Positions 1-5,780 of a stretch of DNA of 6,858 nucleotides are shown in pieces. This DNA comes from DASXTS01 sp036505275 (GTDB lineage: Bacteria; Actinomycetota; Actinomycetes; Mycobacteriales; Pseudonocardiaceae), in the NCBI GenBank assembly GCA_036505275.1, contig DASXTS010000013.1, forward strand, positions 1 through 6,858, in the 5' to 3' direction. Made by a program: the position numbers and the translations under genes. The notes beneath the pieces were generated by a model that worked only from the letters and a program-made list of their open reading frames with translations, had not been told where the DNA came from and did not search any database. The first letter of the stretch is position 1, and each line of letters opens with the position of its first letter.

Positions 1-502
1 GCGTCCTTGCTAGCGCCGCGCGGCGCCGCGGCGTGAGGATGAACTGCCAGAACATCGTGATGGCGAGGCCACCGCCGGCCACGATTATGGCCGCAGTCTT
101 GGCGCTGCCTTGCATCGAGTCCGACGTGAGGTTGGTGAAGTATGCGAAGCAAACCGCGGTTACCGCGTTCAGGAAGAAGCCCCGGGCCACCGTATTGCGT
201 CGCTCGCGCGGCTGGTGTTGCGGAGGAGTTTCGGCCGGCTCCTGAGCTACCGCATAATGGTGCTCCGTACTGGCGTCACGCTGCGTGGCAGTTGCCAGCG
301 GCGATGACGTCGGAGCCGCCGTCTCAGCATCGTTGAGCTGTTGGGCGGAAACAGCAGGCGGTGCGGTGACCCGCTCCCAGATCCAGTACTGCCACCCTGG
401 CGGGGGCTTGGGCCACGACGGGTCAGGCTGCCAATCTGGCCCGGGTGCAAACCCGGGTGGTGGCGCCGGCCAACCCGGTGCCGGATTGAACCGCCACCCC
501 AT
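1..502 (-). CDS. Partial small membrane protein with Pro/Trp-rich N-terminus
   Basis: Reading frame on the minus strand from ATG at 502, open through the left edge, so the C-terminus is missing; 167 residues are visible. Residues 3-42 are rich in W, P and G (PGW, PPPGF, PDPSW, PPPGW). This resembles proline/tryptophan-rich N-termini common on actinobacterial membrane proteins, but it is not a clear DUF2510 match. Residues 45-106 look disordered and polar. Two hydrophobic segments follow (about 108-125 and 137-156), then a basic run (TPRRRAALAR) that suggests a cytoplasmic end. The start is well supported: GGAGGT lies 6 nt upstream and a sigma70-like promoter further up. Codon use is less GC3-biased than in the neighbouring genes (codons such as GAT, CAT, GTA, TTT), hinting at accessory status. 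No function can be assigned. Presence of a gene is fairly certain; its role is unknown. Confidence 0.8.
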   Translation of the reverse strand, partial: MGWRFNPAPGWPAPPPGFAPGPDWQPDPSWPKPPPGWQYWIWERVTAPPAVSAQQLNDAETAAPTSSPLATATQRDASTEHHYAVAQEPAETPPQHQPRERRNTVARGFFLNAVTAVCFAYFTNLTSDSMQGSAKTAAIIVAGGGLAITMFWQFILTPRRRAALART

Positions 503-508
503 TCGCCG

Positions 509-514
509 ACCTCC
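509..514 (-). promoter_or_regulatory. Shine-Dalgarno site of the left-edge membrane protein gene
   Basis: The minus strand reads GGAGGT followed by 6 nt and ATG at 502. It is a near-perfect anti-16S match and the strongest ribosome binding site in the window. It fixes the start codon of a gene that is cut by the left edge. Confidence 0.85.
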
Positions 515-544
515 GGCTGACGGCAGCACCCGATATTCGAGCGC

Positions 545-573
545 ATAATAGCAGGGGTGACGGACCGAGACAA
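545..573 (-). promoter_or_regulatory. Sigma70-type promoter for the left-edge gene
   Basis: On the minus strand, TTGTCT (568-573, 4 of 6 to TTGACA) is separated by exactly 17 nt from TATTAT (545-550, 5 of 6 to TATAAT). Transcription would start near 538, giving a leader of about 36 nt that contains the GGAGGT site. In such GC-rich DNA a match this good at canonical spacing is unlikely by chance. The start point itself is inferred. Confidence 0.65.
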
Positions 574-713
574 TGGCCCTTCCAGTGAGCAGGCCGGCGT
601 TCCGTTTGGAATGGGTATGGATCAGTCCAGACGACCTGGCATGGTGTTGTGCGAGTGAGGACCCCAGGAAATCTCGACGGCCTTGATCGCGTGCCAGATT
701 GCCATTAATCAGG

Positions 714-737
714 CACATGTTCGGCGGATCCACATGT
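714..737. repeat. Two CACATGT direct repeats 17 bp apart
   Basis: CACATGT occurs at 714-720 and again at 731-737, each containing the palindromic core ACATGT, with a 10-bp spacer. A pair of identical palindromic cores less than two helical turns apart in an intergenic region could be a regulator-binding site. It could also be chance. It lies about 140 bp upstream of the protease start. Confidence 0.3.
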
Positions 738-874
738 CGATCGCCGGCCGGGCTGGCGTGAACTCAACATGGGTCCGGTCACCACGCCCGCCCACCTGGA
801 CTTGGGTCGCCCGCCATAGCCGCACCGGCTGATCCTCGGCACCATGCCGGCGGGACCATGGCACGATCGGCCAG

Positions 875-2449
875 GTGAAGGTCACCCGCCCTGCGCTCGC
901 GGTGCTGTCGATGCTCCTGCTGGCCGGCTGCTCGACCGTGATCACCGGCACGCCCAGGCCCGGAAGCTCCTTCGAGCAGCGCGGGCCGGCTGGCGCCGTG
1001 CCGGCTGGCCTGGAGCGGTTCTACCGCCAGCAGGTGGTGTGGTCGGCGTGCGAACCGTTCGCCACCGTGCGGGACGAGAGCACGGCCTTCCGCACCAAGG
1101 GCGTGGAGTGCACCAGGGTGGAGGTGCCGCTGGACTACGCGAAGCCGGACGGGCAAACGATCAACATCGCGATGTTGCGCCGCCCCGCTGAGGACCCGGC
1201 GCAGCGGGTCGGCTCGCTGCTGGTGAACCCCGGCGGGCCGGGTGCGTCCGGCATGGTGGCTGCCGCGTCGCTGGTCAAGCACGTCGAGGGCACGCCGCTG
1301 GGCAAGCGCTTCGACCTGGTCGGCTTCGACCCGCGCGGGGTCGGGGCCAGCCGGCCGCCGATCCGCTGCCTGACCACCGAGGAGCGCGACGCCGAGCGGC
1401 TGGACAACGACGTGGACACGTCACCGACCGGGGTGGCCCAGACCGAGCGGGAGGAGAAGGACTACGCGGCCAAGTGCGCGCAGCGGGTGGGCACCACACT
1501 GCTGGCCACGGTGGGCAGCCGGGACGTGGCCAAGGACATGGACGTGCTGCGCTCGGTGCTCGGCGACGCCAAGCTGAGCTACCTCGGCTACTCCTACGGC
1601 ACCAGGATCGGCACGGCGTACGCCGAGCAGTTCCCGGCCAATGTGCGGGCGATGGTCCTGGACGGCGCGCTGGACCCCGATCAGAACCCGGTGGACGAGC
1701 TGGTGGCCCAGGTCGCCGGCTTCCAGGGCGCGTTCGACGCGTACGCCGCGCACTGCACGCAGACCCCGCGCTGCCCGCTCGGCACCGACCGGGCCGCGGC
1801 ATCGGCGAAGTTCCGAGCCATGGTGCAGCCGCTGATCGACCGGCCGATCAAGGTGGGCAGCCGCAAGCTCTCCTACGACGACGCCATCACCGGCGTGATC
1901 GCCGCCCTGTACGACGACCAGCTGTGGAAGCTGCTCGACCAGGGGCTTGCCGAGCTGGCCCGCGGCGAGGGCGGCGTGCTGCTCTTCCTCGCCGACACCT
2001 ACTACGGCCGAAGCGGCGGCGAGTACTCCACGCTCACTGACGCGTTCGCCGCCATCCACTGCGTGGACGATCCACCGCTCACCGACCGCGCCGCGGCGAC
2101 CGAGGCAGACCGGCGGGCCAGGGCGGCCGCGCCGTTCCTCGACGACGGGCGACCGCCGAGCAACGCGCTGGACACGTGCGCGTTCTGGCCGGTGCCGCCG
2201 ACGGGCAAGCTGGGAACGCCGCAGGTCGACGGGCTGCCGCCGGTGCTGGTGATCTCCACGACCGGCGACCCGGCGACGCCATATCAGGCCGGCGTCGGCC
2301 TCGCCGAGGCGCTGCACGGCCGTCTGCTGACCTACGAGGGCACCCAGCACACCGCGTTCCTGCAGGACATCGCCTGCGTCGACCAGGCCGGCATCGCCTA
2401 TCTGCTGGGCGGCACCCTGCCGGCCGAGGGGACGAAGTGCGGGGGCTGA
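875..2449 (+). CDS. caeA: Hip1/CaeA-like exported lipoprotein serine protease (S33 alpha/beta hydrolase)
   Basis: A 524-residue secreted serine hydrolase of the tripeptidyl-peptidase-like S33 family. The GTG start supplies the basic n-region of a lipoprotein signal (MKVTR, then a hydrophobic stretch, then lipobox LAGC with Cys19), predicting membrane anchoring after lipidation. NPGGPGASG (118-126) is the oxyanion-region signature. The nucleophile is Ser240 in GYSYG. The TAP-like C-terminal domain gives Asp465 (TTGDPATPY) and His492 (EGTQHT). These positions sit close to the Ser228/Asp463/His490 triad of M. tuberculosis Hip1 (Rv2224c), and the CAFWPVPPT and CVDDPPLTD stretches also resemble that protein as I recall it. 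Hip1 is a cell-envelope protease that cleaves GroEL2 and affects envelope properties; the substrate here is unknown. No Shine-Dalgarno precedes the start, so the mRNA may be leaderless or weakly initiated. Related Streptomyces Slp/Tap peptidases are the alternative identity. Confidence 0.88.
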   Translation: MKVTRPALAVLSMLLLAGCSTVITGTPRPGSSFEQRGPAGAVPAGLERFYRQQVVWSACEPFATVRDESTAFRTKGVECTRVEVPLDYAKPDGQTINIAMLRRPAEDPAQRVGSLLVNPGGPGASGMVAAASLVKHVEGTPLGKRFDLVGFDPRGVGASRPPIRCLTTEERDAERLDNDVDTSPTGVAQTEREEKDYAAKCAQRVGTTLLATVGSRDVAKDMDVLRSVLGDAKLSYLGYSYGTRIGTAYAEQFPANVRAMVLDGALDPDQNPVDELVAQVAGFQGAFDAYAAHCTQTPRCPLGTDRAAASAKFRAMVQPLIDRPIKVGSRKLSYDDAITGVIAALYDDQLWKLLDQGLAELARGEGGVLLFLADTYYGRSGGEYSTLTDAFAAIHCVDDPPLTDRAAATEADRRARAAAPFLDDGRPPSNALDTCAFWPVPPTGKLGTPQVDGLPPVLVISTTGDPATPYQAGVGLAEALHGRLLTYEGTQHTAFLQDIACVDQAGIAYLLGGTLPAEGTKCGG

Positions 2450-2461
2450 CCGCCCCCGCCT

Positions 2462-2501
2462 GTGAGTGGCAAATGGTGTCCCAGCACCATTTAGCACTCA
2501 C
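2462..2501. terminator. Bidirectional hairpin between convergent genes
   Basis: Left arm 2462-2478 (GTGAGTGGCAAATGGTG) pairs with right arm 2485-2501 (CACCATTTAGCACTCAC). The pairing is 7 bp, a 2x2 internal mismatch, then 8 bp, closed by a 6-nt loop (TCCCAG). It sits 12 bp after the protease stop. The TGA stop of the phosphoesterase gene (2498-2500) lies inside the right arm. There is no U-tract, which is common for actinobacterial terminators. The convergent position and symmetry support termination of both transcripts. Confidence 0.75.
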
Positions 2502-3340
2502 GACTTGTCCACAGGGGGGAGGATCTGGCGGAGCTGGCGGGGGCGCGCGCCTGGGCGTTGCCACTCGCGGGGATAGCCGACGGACACCTCCTCGAAGCGC
2601 ACGCCGTCGTACCAGGTGGTGCGCGGGATGTGCAGGTGCCCGTACACCACGGCGGTGGCCCGGAACCGGACGTGCCAGTCGGCGGTGCGCTCGGTGCCGC
2701 ACCACTGGGCGAATTCGGGGTGGTAGAGCACCCTGGTCGGCTCGCGGACCAGCGGGTAGTGGTTGACCAGCACGGTGGGCAGGTCGGGGTTCGGCCGGTC
2801 CGTGAGGCGCCGTTCGGTCACTGTCAGCCGGGCGGCGCACCAGGCGTCCCGGCTCGGGTAGGGGTCGGGGTGCAGAAGGTACTCGTCGGTGCAGACCACC
2901 CCGGCCCGGTACGCGATGGCCAGCGCCTGCTCCTTGGTCGCCGCCCCGTCCGGCCGGAACGTGTAGTCGTAGAGCAGGAACAGCGGCGCGATGGTGGCCG
3001 GCCCGCCGGCGCCGCGCCACACCTGGAACGGGTCCTCGGGCGTGAGCACTCCCAGCGACCGGCACTGGGTCACCAGGTGGTCGTAGCGGGCGACCCCGCG
3101 CAGCCGGACCGGGTCGTCGCGGGTGGTCCACAGTTCGTGATTGCCCGGTGTCCAGACCACCGTGGCGAACCGCGAGCGCAGGGTGCCGAGCGCCCACTCG
3201 ATGTCCGCGACCGTCTCCGCGACGTCGCCCGCCACCAGCAGCCAGTCCTCATCCGACCGGGGCCGCAGCGCCTCGACAATGGCGCGGTTCTCCGGGTAGG
3301 CGACGTGCAGGTCGCTGATCGCGAGCAGGGTGGCCGTCAC
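2498..3340 (-). CDS. pptH: PptH-like calcineurin-family metallophosphoesterase
   Basis: A 280-residue cytoplasmic metallophosphoesterase with the full set of metal ligands: SDLH (D10, H12), GDVAE (D39), GNHE (N67, H68), VNHYP (H194) and GHLH (H235, H237). The C-terminal block PRTTWYDGVRFEEVSVGYPR is very close to what I recall of M. tuberculosis Rv2795c (PptH), which hydrolyses 4'-phosphopantetheine from acyl carrier proteins, opposing PptT. The protein appears about 40 residues shorter at the C-terminus than Rv2795c. The GTG start at 3340 is chosen because it overlaps the upstream MFS stop as GTGA, and GGAG lies 8 nt before it. The frame stays open much further upstream, but only as antisense to nothing plausible within the MFS gene. 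It is the last gene of the lprG operon. Phosphoesterase identity is certain; the PptH activity is inferred from similarity. Confidence 0.87.
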   Translation of the reverse strand: MTATLLAISDLHVAYPENRAIVEALRPRSDEDWLLVAGDVAETVADIEWALGTLRSRFATVVWTPGNHELWTTRDDPVRLRGVARYDHLVTQCRSLGVLTPEDPFQVWRGAGGPATIAPLFLLYDYTFRPDGAATKEQALAIAYRAGVVCTDEYLLHPDPYPSRDAWCAARLTVTERRLTDRPNPDLPTVLVNHYPLVREPTRVLYHPEFAQWCGTERTADWHVRFRATAVVYGHLHIPRTTWYDGVRFEEVSVGYPREWQRPGARPRQLRQILPPVDKS

Positions 3341-4968
3341 GCCGCGGGCTCCGCGCGGCGGGCGGCCTCGGTGATGATCACAGCGGCGAGCGCGCCGAGC
3401 ACGCAGATGCCGCCGGTCACGAGGAAGATCTCCCGGTACTCGGTGAGCAGTGCGGCGTCCACGGCCTGCTGGTAGGCGGCCATCCGGCGGTTGAACTCCT
3501 CGACCGGAACGCCGAACGGCAGGGGAGTGTCCAGCGACGCCGTGAGCGCCCGGAAGCGGTGCAGGCCGTAGGCGGCCAGCGCGGCCACCCCGACCAGCAT
3601 GCCGGTCATCCGGGCCACCACCACCCCGGCCGAAGCCACGCCGTGCTGGGCGGCCGGCACGGCCCGCAGCGCCGCGGCGGCCAGCGGCGCGACGGTCAAC
3701 CCGAGGCCCAGCCCGGCGATGGCCAGGTCGGCGTCCAACCGGGGCACGCTGATCAGCCCGAGGTCGTGCCGTTCGGCCAGCACGGTGACCGGCCACCGCG
3801 AGATCAGCAGGTAGCCGAGCGCTGCCAGCAGCAGGCCGGCGGCGATCACCCAGCGCGGCGCCAACCGGCCGCCGAACAGCCCGCCGAGCAGCCCGCCGAG
3901 CAGCGCGCCGACCGGCAGTGCGACCAGGAACCTGGCCAGCAGCGCGGTGCCGCCGACCGCATCGCGGTCCAGCAGGGTCTGCGCGAACACCTGCACGTTC
4001 ACCAGCGTGACCAGCAGCGCGGCGCCGGCGGCCGAGCTGGCCGCGAGGGCGGCCAGGTACGCCGGCATCCGCACCCCGGTCGGGTCCAGCAGCCGGGTCC
4101 GGGCGCGCCGCTCCCACATCAGGAACGCGGCGAAGAACACGCCGGCGGCCAGGATGGCCGGCAGCCCCCACCGCGGTAGCACGCCGTGCTCGGGGTCGGG
4201 GTTGTACAGGCCGAGGACCGCCAGCCCGAGAGCCACCGCGAGCAGCAGGCCGCCGACCACATCCACCCGTGCCACATCCACCCGTGCCGCGGCGGCGGTC
4301 GTGCGCGGCCGTCCGGGCACGGTGAGCTGCACCGCGACCGCGGCCACCACCGCCAGCGGCACGTTCACCCAGAACACGCCGCGCCAGCTGCCCAGCAACG
4401 CCGCGAGCGCAGCGCCGTACACCGGCCCCAGCACACTGCCCAGCTCCTGAACCGCGCCGACCAGGCCGAGCGCGGCCGATCGCCTGGCCGGCTCATGGGC
4501 CGCCCAGAAGTCCCCGACCAGGGCCATGGTCACCGGCAGCAACGCGCCGCCGGCTATGCCCTGTAGCGCACGACCCGCCACCAGCACGGGCAGGGTGCCG
4601 GCCACCGCGGTCAGCACCGAGCCGGCGGCGAACCCGGCGATGCAGGCCTGCAAAACCAGCCGCCGTCCGATGAGGTCGGAGAGCTGCCCGAGCAGCGGCA
4701 TCGCAGCCACGTAGCCGAGCAGGAAACCGGTGACCACCGGGGTGGCCCGCTCCAGCCGGTTCACCGGCACCCCGAGGTCGACCACGATGTCGACGAGCAG
4801 GCTGACCACCACGTAGGCGTCCAGCGCGGCGAGCAGGACCGCCGCGCCGCTGGCCCCCAGCGCGACACCCCGGCCCCAACGGCCCCAACGGCGGCCCCAG
4901 CGGCCCCAAGCGCCCCAGCGGCCCCGACGGGCCGGCCGGAGGCTGGCGGTGTCCGTCGCGGCGTCCAT
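3337..4968 (-). CDS. p55: P55/Rv1410-like MFS lipid exporter (14-TM, DHA2-like)
   Basis: A 543-residue inner-membrane major facilitator, about 14 transmembrane segments. Seen motifs: LDAYVVV with Asp50 in TM1, motif A GQLSDLIGRR (94-103), RALQG (133-137), and VQELGSVLGPVYG (173-185) with Glu175. Asp50 and Glu175 align with the functionally important Asp22 and Glu147 of M. tuberculosis Rv1410c as I recall them, at a constant offset of 28. The blocks GLYNPDP, GAALLVTLV, RWPVTVLAERH and GVVVARMTGM also match that family. The mycobacterial protein exports triacylglycerides and related lipids with LprG, and the lprG-like gene is directly upstream (18 nt gap), supporting the same role. Oddities: an extra 30-residue N-terminal tail rich in Trp, Gly and Arg (residues 14-33), a duplicated RVDVA (229-238) and a repeated LLGG (356-367), each from in-frame DNA repeats. 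No better internal start is seen. Confidence 0.9.
   Translation of the reverse strand: MDAATDTASLRPARRGRWGAWGRWGRRWGRWGRGVALGASGAAVLLAALDAYVVVSLLVDIVVDLGVPVNRLERATPVVTGFLLGYVAAMPLLGQLSDLIGRRLVLQACIAGFAAGSVLTAVAGTLPVLVAGRALQGIAGGALLPVTMALVGDFWAAHEPARRSAALGLVGAVQELGSVLGPVYGAALAALLGSWRGVFWVNVPLAVVAAVAVQLTVPGRPRTTAAAARVDVARVDVVGGLLLAVALGLAVLGLYNPDPEHGVLPRWGLPAILAAGVFFAAFLMWERRARTRLLDPTGVRMPAYLAALAASSAAGAALLVTLVNVQVFAQTLLDRDAVGGTALLARFLVALPVGALLGGLLGGLFGGRLAPRWVIAAGLLLAALGYLLISRWPVTVLAERHDLGLISVPRLDADLAIAGLGLGLTVAPLAAAALRAVPAAQHGVASAGVVVARMTGMLVGVAALAAYGLHRFRALTASLDTPLPFGVPVEEFNRRMAAYQQAVDAALLTEYREIFLVTGGICVLGALAAVIITEAARRAEPAA
3349..3352 (-). promoter_or_regulatory. Shine-Dalgarno site deciding the phosphoesterase start
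   Basis: GGAG on the minus strand lies 8 nt before the GTG at 3340, within the last codons of the MFS gene. Together with the GTGA stop/start overlap it indicates translational coupling and argues against the longer upstream reading frame. Confidence 0.6.
3869..3904 (-). repeat. Three tandem 12-bp units in the MFS gene
   Basis: On the plus strand CCGCCGAACAGC is followed by two exact copies of CCGCCGAGCAGC. They encode a repeated LLGG/LFGG in a hydrophobic segment (residues about 356-367). Compared with my recollection of Rv1410c this segment is about four residues longer, consistent with one extra 12-bp unit. Confidence 0.7.
4257..4286 (-). repeat. Perfect 15-bp tandem duplication in the MFS gene
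   Basis: CCACATCCACCCGTG (plus strand) occurs twice without any mismatch or spacer. It encodes the doubled RVDVA at residues 229-238, at the start of a central transmembrane segment, where Rv1410c as I recall has a single RVD. The two copies are identical at every third position, which suggests a recent in-frame duplication. Confidence 0.85.
4871..4930 (-). repeat. Degenerate 9-bp tandem repeat encoding a WGR-rich tail
   Basis: The plus strand carries six near-identical copies of CGGCCCCAA (variants ending AG or GA, one starting GCG), interrupted by single CGG triplets. All changes preserve the reading frame. The product is residues 14-33 of the MFS protein, with Trp at 18, 21, 24, 28 and 31 and Arg in between. 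Confidence 0.85.
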
Positions 4969-4986
4969 GGAGATGGTCAGCTCGGC

Positions 4987-5679
4987 TCAGCTCGGCGGGG
5001 TGATGGTGACCGGACCGTCGAACTCCGAGAGCCTGATGGTGACGGTGCCACCGGTGGCGCCACCGGTGGCCGGCACGTCGACCTTGGCCATGATCGGCCG
5101 GTTCGGCTCGGCAGTAGTGATCCACATCTCGCCCGGCAGGTCCGTGCTCGCTGCGGTACCCGGCAGCAGCACGCCGAGGTTGTTCTTGGCAAACTTGGCC
5201 TTGACGTGGTAGGTCTCCGTGCCGTCCACCGTCTCCTTGGCCTGCACCGCCGGCTCCGTGGCGTTCGCGACCAGCGCCGGCAGCCCGAGGTTGGCGTCAA
5301 GGATCTTGCTCGGGTCGTACACGCCGGCCGCAAACGCCAACGGCAGCTTCTGGAAGCCACCGGTGGGACCCTTCAGGTACAGCGTGTCGCCGACGATCAC
5401 GAAGTCGGTCTCGGTCGGCTGCCCGAGCGCGGTGAGCACCGCGCTGCCCTGCACATTGCCGGCCTTGGTCAGTTGCCCCCGCGCCGAGCCGATCGAGATG
5501 CCCGGGATGGCGCCGTCCACCTTGAGGTCGAAGCGCAGGGTCTCGACCTGCCGCAGCGCCTCGGCCGCCCGCTGGGTGAGCTGCCCACCGTTCGGCAGCG
5601 CCGAGCCCTCGCTGCCGGTGCAGCCGACCGCGCTGGCGACCGCCGCGAGCCCGAGCAGCACACCGAGCCAGCGAATCAT
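4987..5679 (-). CDS. lprG: LprG-like lipid-carrier lipoprotein (LppX/LprAFG family)
   Basis: A 230-residue lipoprotein. Residues 1-20 form a type II signal peptide: MIRW, a hydrophobic core, and lipobox AVGC with Cys20. The mature part matches the LppX/LprAFG fold, whose beta-sheet half-barrel encloses a pocket for acylated lipids. VDGAIPGISIG, TDFVIVGDTLY and GVYDPSKILDANLGL align with the equivalent stretches of M. tuberculosis LprG (Rv1411c) as I remember them, and the length is close to its 236 residues. LprG binds triacylated lipids and lipoarabinomannan precursors and works with the P55 transporter. The next gene here encodes that partner, in the same order as in mycobacteria. The ATG at 5679 has no Shine-Dalgarno but a TAnnnT box 6 nt upstream, implying a leaderless mRNA. 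A GG-rich insertion (204-211) is encoded by a 24-bp palindrome. Confidence 0.92.
   Translation of the reverse strand: MIRWLGVLLGLAAVASAVGCTGSEGSALPNGGQLTQRAAEALRQVETLRFDLKVDGAIPGISIGSARGQLTKAGNVQGSAVLTALGQPTETDFVIVGDTLYLKGPTGGFQKLPLAFAAGVYDPSKILDANLGLPALVANATEPAVQAKETVDGTETYHVKAKFAKNNLGVLLPGTAASTDLPGEMWITTAEPNRPIMAKVDVPATGGATGGTVTIRLSEFDGPVTITPPS
5047..5070. repeat. 24-bp perfect palindrome inside lprG
   Basis: GCCACCGGTGGC, itself a 12-bp palindrome, occurs twice in direct tandem, so the whole 24 bp is also self-complementary. It encodes ATGGATGG (residues 204-211) of the LprG-like protein. It could form a hairpin in the mRNA or a small cruciform. Confidence 0.85.
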
Positions 5680-5691
5680 GGCCCGAGCCTA
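5680..5691 (-). promoter_or_regulatory. Leaderless -10 promoter of the lprG operon
   Basis: On the minus strand TAGGCT (5686-5691, fits TAnnnT) is followed by 6 nt and the ATG at 5679. That spacing places the transcription start on the A of the start codon, as in known actinobacterial leaderless genes. No convincing -35 is seen and there is no Shine-Dalgarno, consistent with this reading. Confidence 0.6.
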
Positions 5692-5768
5692 TCCGCCGGT
5701 CGCTGAGAGCACCGGCGCCGGGCGTGCCGACCCGCAACGCCGGCGAGCACGTTCGTCGGCCGTCCACC

Positions 5769-5780
5769 TACGCTGCGCTT
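5769..5780 (+). promoter_or_regulatory. Leaderless -10 promoter of glnA2
   Basis: TACGCT (5769-5774, fits TAnnnT) is followed by 6 nt and the ATG at 5781. The geometry is identical to that of the divergent lprG promoter. No Shine-Dalgarno is present before the ATG. A -35 element is not evident. Confidence 0.6.

Larger units (their letters stand above)
515..874. other. Gene-free divergent intergenic region
   Basis: About 360 bp separate the left minus-strand gene from the protease gene. The left part holds the promoter of the left gene. The middle, roughly 600-740, is visibly less GC-rich than the flanks and includes two copies of CACATGT 17 bp apart. Short frames exist on both strands (for example 573-686 plus), but none has a recognisable product or a convincing ribosome binding site. 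I see no clear -10/-35 pair for the protease gene. The region could carry regulatory sites or remnants of a decayed gene; nothing more can be supported. Confidence 0.5.

Noticed and set aside
440..457. Perfect 7-bp stem with a 4-nt loop (CCCGGGT GCAA ACCCGGG) in the left gene
   Set aside because: It lies in codons for the repeated PPPG/APG motif, so the symmetry is most simply a by-product of proline and glycine codons.
573..686. Small 37-codon ORF starting with ATG in the left intergenic region
   Set aside because: There is no proper ribosome binding site, it overlaps the -35 box of the divergent promoter, and the product is not recognisable.
837..849. Short hairpin CGGCA-CCA-TGCCG upstream of the protease start
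   Set aside because: A five-base-pair stem in very GC-rich DNA is expected by chance, and it has no U-tract or link to a start signal.
709..951. 80-residue minus-strand frame overlapping the 5' end of the protease gene
   Set aside because: It runs antisense through the lipoprotein signal peptide, has no ribosome binding site that I can see, and resembles no family I know.
1421..2497. Long minus-strand frame antisense to the protease gene
   Set aside because: It is a shadow frame of a GC-rich gene. The plus-strand frame has a signal peptide, a full catalytic triad and family-wide motifs; the antisense product shows none.
2498..4171. A 557-residue minus-strand frame continuing upstream of the phosphoesterase
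   Set aside because: Its first half overlaps the strongly supported MFS gene on the same strand in another frame and is an Arg/Ala/Gly-rich low-complexity translation. The GTG at 3340 with GGAG and the GTGA overlap gives a start matching the family.
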